From Lepus europaeus (lineage: Eukaryota > Chordata > Mammalia > Lagomorpha > Leporidae), in contig NC_084832.1 in assembly GCF_033115175.1 (NCBI RefSeq), forward strand, positions 13,939,342-14,003,341: a DNA stretch of 64,000 nt, read 5' to 3'. A model generated the notes under the pieces. That model was not told the DNA's origin. It did not search any database and saw only the letters and a program-made list of their open reading frames with translations. Positions within the stretch are counted from its first letter, which is position 1, and each line of letters starts with the position of its first letter. This document shows positions 24,460-36,200 of this stretch, one piece after another. Made by a program: the position numbers and the translations under genes.

Positions 24460-27400
24460 TCCATTCACTGGTTCACTCCCCGGGGTAGCTGTAACAACCA
24501 GGGTTGGGCTGATCTGTAGCCAGGAGCCAGGAGCTTCATCCAGGTCTCCCACAGATGGCAGGGGCCCAAACACTTGGGCCATCTTCCACGGCTTTTCCCA
24601 GGCCCGTTAGCAGGGAGCTGGATCAGGTGTGGAGCCGCTGGGACACTAACCAGTGCCCATATGGGATGCCGGCGTCACAGGGGCAGCTTTACCCGCTACG
24701 CCACAGCACTGGCCCCAGGCCTCAGTCTGTCTGCCAGTGTGGCCTCCAGCTTCACAGATCTGCAGGTCACTTGAAGAGCTTGTTAAAATGCAGACTGGGG
24801 GGACTGGCACTGTGGCATAGTGGGTTAAACCACGGCCTGCAGTACCTGCATCCCCTGTGGACACGGGTTCAAGTCCTGGCTGCACCACTTCCAATCCAGC
24901 TCCCTGCTTATGCACAGGGGGAAGCAGTGGCAGATGGCCTGAGTGCTTGGGCCCCTGCACCCACATAGGAGACCTGGAAGAAGCTGCTGGCTCCTGGCTT
25001 CAGCCTGGCCCAGCCCCAGTCGTTGCAGCCATCTGGGGAGTGAATTGGCAGATGGAAGTCCTCTCTCCCCTTCTCTCTGTATCTCTCTCTCTCCTTCCGT
25101 CTGCATGTCTGCTTTCAAATAGATACATTTTTTTTTTTGACAGGCAGAGTGGATAGTGAGAGAGAGAGACAGAGAGAAAGGTCTTCCTTTTTCCGTTGGT
25201 TCACCCTCCAATGGCCGCTGCGGCCGGCGCATCACGCTGATCTGAAGCCAGGAGCCAGGTGCTTCTCCTGGTCTCCCATGCGGGTGTAGGGCCCAAGGAC
25301 TTGGGCCATCCTCCACTGCCTTCCCGGGCCATAGCAGAGAGCTGGCCTGGAAGAGGGGCAACCGGGATAGAATCCAGTGCCCCGACTGGTACTAGAACCC
25401 GGTGTGCCAGCGCCGCAAGGCGGAGGATTAGCCTGTTGAGCCACGGCGTCGGCCTCAAATAGATACATTTTTAAAATGTAGACTGGTTCTCAGTCTGCTC
25501 TCAGGTGAGGTTGCTGTGCTGGTGGGTAGGAGCACACCTCTCCTGGCAGGGAGCTGGGTCACTGGTTCTAATCAGGCGGCAATCACTTTGCCCCCACGGG
25601 GACATTTGGCATTGTCTAGAGCATTTGTGTCGTTGTAAGTGGGAGTGTGCTATGGGCATGTCACCTGCGGGGCACAGCCCGCCTCAACGAAGAATGAGCT
25701 GGCCCAATGTCAGGAGTGCCAGGGTCGGACAACCCTCCTGTCGGCGGTCACTGCTGCGTCAGGGGCTCTCACTGTAGGTCGGTACTGGAGTCTCCTGGAG
25801 AGCTTTGAACATTCTGCTATCTGGGTCCACCCCCAGATATTTGGATTTAACTGGTCCCGTTCCTGTTCTCGCACTACCTTGCATCCCCCCACACTAATAA
25901 CCTTGAAGAAACCAACGGTGGCCTCAGATGCTGACAGCAGCCCAGTGTGGATCCTCGCCAGGGCTGCTCTTCTTCCTCGGATGCTGTGCCTGGCCAGTGA
26001 TCAAAATCGTTCCTGTAGCATTGCTCCTCGGAAAGCCAAATACAGCACGTGCTTCCTGTGGTCAGACTGAAAACTCAATGGCAGAGTCCATCAGGGTGGG
26101 TGTTGGGCTCGGGCAGACAGATGCCCCCAGGGTATTGTCTGCTGTGTCTGAACAGGGACTTGGAACTTGGGATGCCACCTAAGGTGCCCTGACCGTGTTC
26201 AGCACAGAGCAAGACTCCGAGAGGTTAACCGTGTCTCCTTCCGCCCACCTCCAGACGAATGAATTCATGACGTTCAATGCAGACACGCTGACAAGCATAA
26301 ACATCACTTTTGGATCACAAGTCACCGCGGTCATGGACAGCTTCGAGCCAGGCCAGCGCCACACCCTTCTGGTGTGGGCCCCCAATAACTACCGAGTGGT
26401 AAGTGGCTGAGGGCCTGCACATGACTGCTGTTTGGGGTGCCTTTGTCTTAGGATAACTCGGTTTTACCACTATGTCGCGTGATATGAGGTAACCCTCAAT
26501 TTCTTTCTTCTTCAAGAACATAAACCATTTGATTTCTAATTACCAATGGTGGATGGGAATGGTTACTATTCATTAAAGTTTTTTTTAAATGAAGATTTAT
26601 TTATTCACTTGAAAGGCACAGTTGCAGGGGGTGGGGGGGAGAGAAAGAGAGAGATCTCCCATCCATTGGTTCACTCCCTCAATGGCCGCAGCAGCCAGGG
26701 CTGGGCCAGGCTGAAGCCAGGAGCCAGGAGCTTTGTGGCACCCCCACATGGCTGCATTCTTACAGGCGTACACACATGCATGCATGTGTGCACACACAAA
26801 TCATACAGAGCACATACATGCATTCTCGGAGATTTTTGAGACTGGCTTTAACTATATCTTTAATTACATTAATTTAAAAAATTTGCACTGAGTAATTGCA
26901 ACATTAGAATAGTCTCTTAAAAACTATAGGGGATTACCAGTGCTGTGGTATAGCAGGTGAAGCCGCCTGCAGTGCTGGCATCCCATATGGGTGCCGGTTC
27001 GAGACCTGGCTGCTCCGCTTCTGATCCAACTCCCTGCTAATGGCCTGGGGAAACAGTAGAAGATGGCCCAAGTGCTTGGGCCCCTGCACCTACAGAAGGA
27101 AGCTGCTGGCTCCTGGCTTCGGTGTGGCTGTTGCAGCCATTTAGGGAGTGAACCAGAGGATGGATGATCTCTCTCTATCTCTCTTTCTCTTTCTCTGTCT
27201 CTCTCCCCCTCTCTCTGTCTGTCTCTCTCTCTCTCTCTCTGTAACTCTGACTTTCAAGTAATGAAGTTTTTATATAAAGAAGCTCTGAGGGCATAGTTGA
27301 ACCAGAGGACGAGTTGCAGGCATTCAGTAAAGTGAGTTGAAGCGAGGGGCTGCAGAACTGCTGCTGGTCGCGTGCTTTCTCGATTCTTGGAGCGCGCTGT

Positions 27401-30261
27401 TTGGTGGCCCCATGGCAGGGGAAGGGCAGCAATCACACAGGCTCCTGTTGCCCTTAAGGAACACTGGGGCTGGTGACGTGGAGCCGGTCTGGCGTGATCC
27501 GTACGCCCGTAGCACGTCAGCGTCGCTCCCCTGGAAGGCAGCAATGCTGGAACTCGTCCTAAGAGATCAGAGTTGGAAAGGTTTTATGAGATTGTTTTCT
27601 CTCTCAGGTCAATGACGGCCTGACCCAGAAGCCAGAAAAAGGAGAAAATGGAGTCAGGTAGGTGTGTTTCTGTAAAACTTAACTCATAGCAGCTTCTGAT
27701 GGAGGTAGCAGTGCCGGGAAAGCCCAGCACCAGCATGGTGTGAAGTGAGACTCTGGGTTTGTCCAGAAGCATGAGGCCAACTCACAGTGTAAAAGTAAAA
27801 TCAATATAATCCGTCCTCTTGGTAAACTGAAGAGAAAAACCCGCATCATCTTATTAAATGAGTACAGGAGAAATATTTGAGGAAAATTCCAATTCATGAT
27901 TTTCAAATTCTGAACAAAGGTGCCTACAGAAACCCCAAGCTAACCCCATGCTTCACAGTGGGAGTCTGAATGCTCACCCCGAAAACCAGGAGCAAGGTCA
28001 GGTGTGCACCCTCCTGCCCCCACTCACCGGAGCGTCCCTCTGGGCACCAGAGCAAGGGGACAAGAAAAAGCCATGAAAGCATCTAGACTGGAAAGAGCTA
28101 AAGCTGTCCCTGCTCTCAGATAATTATGTAATTCTACATAAGAAGGTCCCCAGAGTTGTGCCCAAAAAACTCACAGAACCGATAAGTGAGTTTATCGAGG
28201 TCACAGAATACCAGGGCCACAATAATGTCTCTAATGGACAATTGGAGATTGCATCGTAAAAGTATTTTGTTGTTTAGGACGTCTCCCTCCAAAATGTGAA
28301 ATATGTAGGTATATATCTCACAAGATATGTGCAGGATCTGGCTGCTGAAGACTATAGAATGTTTAGGCAAGAAGCTGATAAAGAACAAAGTAACTGTGTG
28401 TGTGGGCTGGGTGACATCATGTAGTCAGACACCAGTTCTCCCTAGATTGATCTCTATCAAAATCACAGCTCTATTGTTATAGACATAGACCAACAGGTTT
28501 TATAAATTTATCTGCAAAGGCAGAGGAACTACAATAGCCAAGAGAATTTTGAAAAAGAACGAAGTTGAAAGACTCATGCTACTACCAGTTTTAAGACTTA
28601 ACTATAGGCCGGCGCCGCGGCTCACTAGGCTAATCCTCCTCTTGTGGCGCTGGCACCCCAGGTTCTAGTCCCGGTCGGGGCACCGGATTCTGTCCCGGTT
28701 GCCCCTCTTCCAGGCCAGCTCTCTGCTGTGGCCCGGGAGTGCAGTGGAGGATGGCCCAAGTCCTCGGGCCCTGCACCTGCATGAGAGACCAGGAGAAGCC
28801 CCTGGCTCCTGGCTTCAGATCAGCGCGGTGCGCAGGCCGCAGCGGCCACTGGGGGGTGAACCAATGGCAAAGGAAGACCTTTCTCACTATCCACTCTGCC
28901 TGTCAAAAAAAAAAAAAAAAAAAGACAACTTTTTAAAGCTATGGTAGTCAAAACAAAATGGTGTTGACAAAGGAAGAGACCCATGGATCAATGGACTAGT
29001 CCAGAAACAGTGCAACTCACATCCAGCCAGTTGATATTTTGTCAGAGATGAAAAGACAACACAATGGAAAGTCTTTTCAAGGAATGATGTTGAAACATTT
29101 GAAAATTCATATTTTAAAAAATGAAGTTGACCCAACCTTCACATCTTTTATGAAATTCTTACACAAAGAGGCTTCATCAAAAGTGAAAAATGTTTGTCCT
29201 GCCAGTTTCATTCTTTTGTTTTAAGATTTATTTTAGTTATTTGAAAGACAGAGTTACAGAGAGAGGTTGAGAGAAAGAGAGAGAGAGGTCTTCCATCTGT
29301 TGGTTCACTCCCCAGATGGCTGCAATGGCCGGAGCTTCGCTGATCCGAAGCCAAGAGTCAGGAGCTTCTTCCAGGTCTCCCATGTGGGTGCAGGGGCCCA
29401 AGGACTTGGGCCATCTTCTACTGCTTTCCCAGGCAATAGCAGAGAGCTGGATTAGAAGAGGGGCAGCTGGTACCCAAACCAGCACCCATATGGGATGTCG
29501 GTACTTCAAGCCAGGGCTTTAACCAGCTATGCCATTGTGCCAGCCCCCAGTCTCATTCTTAAGAAAATGAAAAGATAATGGCTGGCACTGTGGCTCAACA
29601 GGCTAATCCTCCACCTTGCGGCGCCGGCACACCAGGTTCTAGTCCCAGTCGGGGCACCGGATTCTGTCCCGGTTGCCCCTCTTCCAGGCCAGCTCTCTGC
29701 TATGGCCCGGGAGTGCAGTGGAGGATGGCCCAAGTGCTTGGGCCCTGCACCCGCATGGGAGACCAGGAGGAAGCACCCGGCTTCTGGCTTCAGACCAGCG
29801 CAGCGCCAGCTGCAGCACACCAGCCGTATTGGCCATTTGGGGGTGAACCAACAGCAAAGGAACACCTTTCTCTCTGTCTCTCTCTCTCTCACTGTCCACT
29901 CTGCCTGTCAAAAATTTTAAAAAAAAGGTAAGCTACAAACTGGAAGAAAATATTTACAAATCACATATCTGACGAAGACCTGTGTATAAGAATATACAAA
30001 GTGAGGTCAGCGCTGTGGTGCAGCAGGTTAAATCCACAGCCTGCAGCGCTGGCATCCCATATGGGCACCGGTTTGAGACCCAGCTACCCCACTTCTGATC
30101 CAGCTCTATGCTGTGGCTTGGGAAAGCAGTAGAAGATGGCCCAAGTCCTTGGGCCCCTGCACCCATGTGGGAGACCCCAAAGAAGCTCCTGGCTCCTGGC
30201 TTCGGATAGGCGCAGCTCTGGCTGTTGTAGTCATTTGGGGAGTGAACCAGTGGATGGAAGA

Positions 30262-30312
<51 letters not shown>

Positions 30313-30821
30313 ACCTATCCTGTAACTCTGTCTTTCAAATAAATAAAATAAATCTTAAAAAAAAAGAATACACAAAGTACTCTCAGAACTCAATAATGAG
30401 AAAATAAACCAAGAGGTTAACCACATATGTCATGAGAAAACATATAAAAAGGGCAATCATATGAAAAGCTGTCCAAAAGATTGGCCATTAGGGTAATATA
30501 AATTAAAACCACGATGAGTTATTGTTATGCAGCTACTAGGTGACTATAAAAACTTTTTAACTGGCAGTACCACGTGTTGGCGAGCCTGCAAAGGATTCAT
30601 GCACTGCTAGTGGGGATGCAGGATGGTACAGGACAGCCTCTCTGAAAAGCTGCTTGGCATTTTCCTAGCAAGGTAAACCCACACTTACCAAATGACCCAG
30701 CCATCTCACTCCTGACATGTTCACATAAAAACCATGTGCTTGATTGTGTGTAGGAACTCGATTCTTTTTTTTTTTTTTTAGATTTATTTATTGACTTGAA
30801 TGTTAGAGAAAGTTTAAGAGT

Positions 30822-30858
<37 letters not shown>

Positions 30859-33194
30859 CCCATCTGCTGGTTTACTCCCCAAATGGCCACAGTGGCTGGA
30901 GCTCAGCCAGTCTGAAGTCAGGAGCCAGGAGCTTCTTCCAGGTCTCCCACATGGGTGCAGGGGCCCAAGCACTTGGACCATCTTCTCCTGTTTTCCCAGG
31001 CACATTAGCAGGGAGCTGGATTGAAAATGGAGCAGCTGAGACTTGAACCAGCGATGCTGGCACCACAGGCAGCAGCTGCACCCACTATACCACAAAGCCA
31101 GCCCCAGAAGCTCTATTCTTATCATCAAAGATTAGAAATAGTCAAATATTCTTCAGTGGATGATGGGTAAACAGACCATACTACTCAGCAAGAAAAGAAG
31201 CAAACTATTGATCCATACAACAATGTAAATTGAATCCACTTACAAAAACGTAAAGAAATTATGCTGTAAAAGAAGACAGTCTCAAAAATGTATGTCCTAT
31301 TGAAGTTCATTTACATGACACTCTGGAAAGTGACAATTCTCTAGGGACAGGCAACAACACCAGCCCCACTCTCATAAATCTGACAAAGAACTTGTATCCA
31401 GAATACGTATTTTAAAAATGCTCACAACTCAATACGAAAAACACAACCCAATTTTTTATTTTTTTTTAACTTTTATTTAATGAATATAAATTTCCAAAGT
31501 ACAGCTTATGGGTTACAATGGCTTCCCCCTCCCAAAACTTCCCTCCCACCCACAACCCTCCCCTTTCCTGCTCCCTCTCCCCTTCCAATCACATCATGAT
31601 TCATTTTCAATTCTCTTTATATACAAAAGATCAGTTTAGTATATATTAGGTAACGATTTCAACAGTTTGCCCCCATATAGCAACACAAAGTGAAAAAAAA
31701 TACTGTTGGAATACTAGTTATAGCATTAAATAAGAGTGTACAGCACATTAAAGGCAGAGATCCTACATAATATTTTTTAAAAATTAATTTTTTATGCCGT
31801 TTCCAATTTAACACCAGGTTTTGTTTTTTTTCATTTCCAATTATCTTTATATACAGAAGATCGATTCAGTATATAATTAGTAAAGATCTCATCAGTTTGT
31901 ACCCACGCAGAAACACAAAGTGTAAAAATACTGTTTCAGTACTAGTTATAGCATCACTGCACATTAGACAACACATTAAGGACAGATCCCACATGGGATG
32001 TAAGTACACAGTGACTCCTGTTGCTGACTTAACAATTTGACACTCCTGTTCATGGCGTCAGTAATCTCCCTAGGCTCTAGTCATGAGTTGCCAGGGCTAT
32101 GGAAGCCTTTAGGGTTCGCTGACTTTGATCTTATTCCGATAGGGTCACAGTCAAAGTGGAAGTTCTCTCCTCCCTTCAGAGAAAGGTACCTCCTTCTTTG
32201 ATGGCCCCGTTCTTTCCACTGGGATCTCACTCACAGAGATCTTTCATTTAGGTCTTCTTCTTTTTTTTCTTTTCCATGGTATCTTGGCTTTCCATGCCTA
32301 CAATACTCTCATGGGCTCTTCAGCCAGGTCTGAATGCCTTAAGGGCTGATTCTGAGGCCAGAGTGACAACCCAATTTTTTAAATGGGCAAAACAAGTGAA
32401 TAGATGATACTTCTCCAAAGATGATATACAAAAGGTCATAAGCACATGAGAAGATGCTCAGTATTGCTAGTCTCAGTGGAAATGGAAAAGCAAACCAAAA
32501 GCAAAATGAAATCCCTCTTCAGACCTACTAGATGCTGACTTTAAAAAAAAGATGGACAATTGCATGTATTGTTGAGTATGCAGATAAATTAGAACCCTTA
32601 TACTGCACACTGCTGGAGGGCATATGAAATGGTGCAGCTGCTTTGAGAGACAGTTTTCAAAATGTTGAAGAATAGAGTGATACCATATGACTCAGCAAGT
32701 TCACTCCTAGCTGTATGCCCCAAAGCGATGGAAGTGTATGTTCACAGAAAACCTGTAGGTGGTTGTTTCTAATAACATTATCCACAAAGACAAAATGTGG
32801 GGAAAAATGCTGAGCAACCAATCAACAAAATGTGACGTATCCATACAATGGAATATTATTCAGCCATAAAAAGGAGTGAAGAACAGGCACATGCTACGAC
32901 ATGAATAAACCTTGAGAACGCTATGCTAGGGGGAGCTTTTGGCGCAGCAGTTACGACGCTGCTTGGGATGCCCACATCTGCTAACAGAGTGCTTGGGTTC
33001 AATTCTTGGCTCCACTGCTGGTTCCAGCTTCCTGCGAATGTGTAGCCTGGGAGGCAGCAGGTAACAGCTCAAATAGTTGGGTTCCGGCCACCCATGTGGG
33101 AGACCTGGACTGAATTCTAGGCTCTGGCTTCTGCCTGACTGGATCCTGGCTGTTATAGCTTTTGGGGAGTGAACCAGCAGATGGATGCTTTCTG

Positions 33195-33232
<38 letters not shown>

Positions 33233-36200
33233 GCCTTTAAAATCAATTTGAAATCAATTTGAAATTAATTACATAGAATATGCTAAGTGAGAAGAGCCAG
33301 TCACAGAGGGCCATATGTTATGCTGCCATTGAAATAAACTAGCAGGCAAGTCTGGAGAGACAGGAGGCAGACTGGGGGAGGTGAGGGGCTGGAGAGAAGG
33401 AAGAAATGAAAGTGGCTACTAATGGTGTGGTGTTTGCATTTGGATTGATTGGAATTCGATGGCTGTGACAATTGCACAGCCCTGGGGATGTACAAAAATC
33501 ACTGAACCATAGGCAACCCACGATAAGTGAACTAGGATAGAGCCACCTGGCCAAGGTGGAGAAGGAACGCACGCCTCTGCCGCTTGGTGGGTCTTTAAGG
33601 AGCTGGGTACATCCTTCCCTCGTTCCCAGAATCATCAGTCAGCCTTTTAGCCCCGTGGCCCTGAGCCTGGTCCACGCTGTGCGAGTGCGGTGGACTCGAG
33701 CCTGCTCCCCTCACCGTCCAGAGACTTGGGGCACGGGAGCTGCTTCGTTCCAGCTGCTTCTGTGCCGTGTGAAGACGCGGCAGATGGGTGCGACCCCGCA
33801 GGTTTCTCAGGCTCCTTTCTTCTCTTCTCCACCAGCCCTGAGACAACATGGTCTCCCCGTGTCCAGTGGGACTGATTCAGAACCTACGGCTCCTGGGTTA
33901 GAAGCCAGGCCCTTTCTTTCCCTCAAGCTCAGTCCCTTTTGAGGGGCTGATCCGAATCTTTGATAAAGGCAGCGTTTACAGTCTGGGGAACTATGAGTAT
34001 TAACTGTGTGTACTTAGGCTTGTGTTGAGCCAACTTTTTGTTACTCTTCTACATTAATCACCCATCAAACCACAGCAAGTAGAATGCTTCAGGACTTAAG
34101 GACTTGAGTTTAACTCATGGAAATAGTCTCCCAATACCTAGAATTTGATCCATGTCACTCGTTGTCACAAAGCTGATGAGAACTGGCCAGATACTGAATG
34201 TCATGGTTAAGTTATTCTTAACACTACTGAGATGTCCACATTGTTACTTCTTATTCTCTGCACTGGATTCTTTGCTCTAAGCCTTTGTTCACGCATTTGA
34301 TAGGAAAGACTCCACTGGTCTTATTTTGGGCAGCACCCCCCTTTTCCCGAGGGAAATAGAGTTTCGGGGTCTTCTGTGGCCTGGAACATGAAAGGGAGGG
34401 TCCTCTAATCATCTGTCCATGCTGTCCACCACCTGTCTGGGCTGAGAAGGCCAACAAGCCAGCTGGGTCCATGGGAGGCTGAGGCCTGGGGGACTTTGCC
34501 AAGACCAGAAGCCTTGGGACCTAGGACCTAGACTTACGGGGTGTCTGCTCCTCACTATGTTCCAGCAGGGTGCTGCTGGCCCTCCGTGGTCCCGCAGGTC
34601 TCCACCACCTGAGGGCAGTAACTTGAAAGCGGCCCCCTCTCTGAATTGGCCCACTTCTTCCTCTGCAATCTTTGTCGCTCTTCCCTGCCCCGGCCTCCCG
34701 GAGAGAAGGAGCTGATGGGCCCCTCCCCTCCTCCCAGAAGCAGGCCACTTGGGGCTGTCCTTTTCGTCCTGGGGGACTTGGGGTTTGCTCCTGCACTGCT
34801 TTAACTCCAGATCTTCTGAGGCAAAGACCACAGAGGCCTGGGAAGGAATCACACCTGTATCCCTCCCTATTTAATATCCCAAATACCATCGAACTAGGTA
34901 GTATTTGCAAAGTGTGTCGAACAGTACCTGGCATGTACACATGCTATGTTGAATAAACTGGTTTTAGCTGCACTCTGATGAGAGTGAGGGGCAAACCTGG
35001 GGTTGCTGTCTGCCTTTCCACTCTAAAAATCCTTGGTGAGCATCTTAAATTGCTCCAAGAGAGAGCACAGCCCAGGCTCAAGGGCGTATCCTGTGACCCG
35101 GGACAAGTTACTCCATCCGAAGACAGAGGGTTTTCTGTTGCAGGTTTGTGAACACTTACAGCCAGCCCATCAACATCACGATGAGTGGGAAAGTTTACGA
35201 ACACGTCGCCAGCTACAATGCCAGCGAGTATCAGTTTTTCACTTCTGGGGTGTAAGTACCCGCCTTCAAGTTCCTGTTGTTACAGACATACATTCAAGGC
35301 TTTTTAATACCGAGACCGTCCATCCGTATTGTGCTCTCTCTTAACAGGAAAGGCTTCACCATCAGCTCGGCCGGGATCTCGGAGCAGTGCAGGCGGGACT
35401 TTGAGTCTCCTTACCTGGAGTTTGGCAGTGCGTACACGTACCTGATCACGAGCCAGGTCAGCAGCTCAGTCCCTCACACCTGGATGGAAAGCTCACCTTC
35501 ACGGGCGCTGCACCTGCTGGCACTCGCAATCCACTCGTGCTTTAACGAGAGCCGTGTCGGGATCTGTACTCCAAGTGCCCTGGGAGTTAATTTGACTCTT
35601 CGCTCATTCTTTAACAGCATTGACTCAAGTTCACTGTTAGAATTTCAAGTTAAACAGGCTGACTTAGTCTGATTCAGTGTTCGTGTTGACCAGTGTTTGA
35701 TGCTTCTTTATAGACTACTAATGTGGGCTTTAAGACCTTCTAAAAGATGATGCTATTTTAAACAAACCCCACTTCCAATCTCCTCTCCCATTTAAGAGGA
35801 AAAGACTGGTGGATGTGCTGTCCAACCCCACCAAGGCCACCCCATCCCAGCTATAATATCTAACTTCGCTTGTGTGCGGTTAAAGTGCGGGCTCCCTTGA
35901 TGGACTGCGTGGTATACATCTAGAAGGTCGAACTTGATTTGCTTGTTTGAACAGTGGTTATTCTAGAAGCTGCCTCAACTCTAACTTCTTCTCCCCACTT
36001 TTGCCCCATTGGTGTAGGCTACTGGCTGCCCCCAAGTGACAGAGTTTGAAGATATTCCGCCCAACACAGTGAACATGGCTTGGCAAATCCCACAGTACTT
36101 CCTCATCACGTCTGGCGAGGTGGTCTTCTCCATCACGGGCCTGGAGTTCTCCTATTCTCAGGTGTCTTTGTCGTCCTGCCACCCCCTGCCTTCCTAACGG

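Larger units (their letters stand above)
24750..25540. mobile_element. hAT-like MER fossil, split by nested CSINEs
   Basis: Left piece tcacttgaagagcttgttaa; right piece from 25485 ctggttctcagtctgctctc. The two CSINEs inserted at 24797 lie between them. Family name not assigned. Confidence 0.5.
27790..31440 (+). repeat. Ancient L1 (L1M-type) ORF2/3' end remnant, SINE-interrupted
   Basis: Recognisable decayed L1 landmarks in order: ORF2 text near 27840-27930, gcaaaggcagaggaactaca (about 28515), tatggtagtcaaaacaaaat (about 28942), then 3' UTR text about 30380-30750 and 31120-31330 with no open reading frame. Heavily mutated, so immobile. Split by five CSINEs (28609, 29222, 29580, 30003 and 30764). 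Confidence 0.75.
31355..33500 (+). repeat. Second ancient L1 3'-end fragment
   Basis: L1 3' text restarts (acaaagaacttgtatccaga), continues after the younger L1 insertion (aaatgggcaaaacaagtgaa) and ends around gaaataaactagcaggcaag. It repeats the part already seen at 29930-31330. It is therefore a second copy or a duplication, broken at 31459-32365 and 32927-33250. Confidence 0.7.
27658..35143 (+). other. SLC15A1 intron 18, repeat-expanded (7.5 kb)
   Basis: Bounded by donor gtaggt and acceptor tctgttgcag. Made largely of old L1 sequence (27790-33500) invaded by CSINEs and one younger L1 3' end. Positions 33540-35143 appear unique and show no exon. Confidence 0.85.

Noticed and set aside
25129..25460. 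Recurring similar peptide-like frames at CSINE sites
   Set aside because: They come from the same SINE body in different copies, on whichever strand is open. Repeated occurrence reflects copy number and not protein conservation.
27000..27030. tRNA-like B-box (ttcgagacctggctgct) considered as a tRNA gene
   Set aside because: It is the tRNA-derived head of a CSINE. No cloverleaf or anticodon arm can be drawn, and the same motif appears in every full CSINE copy.
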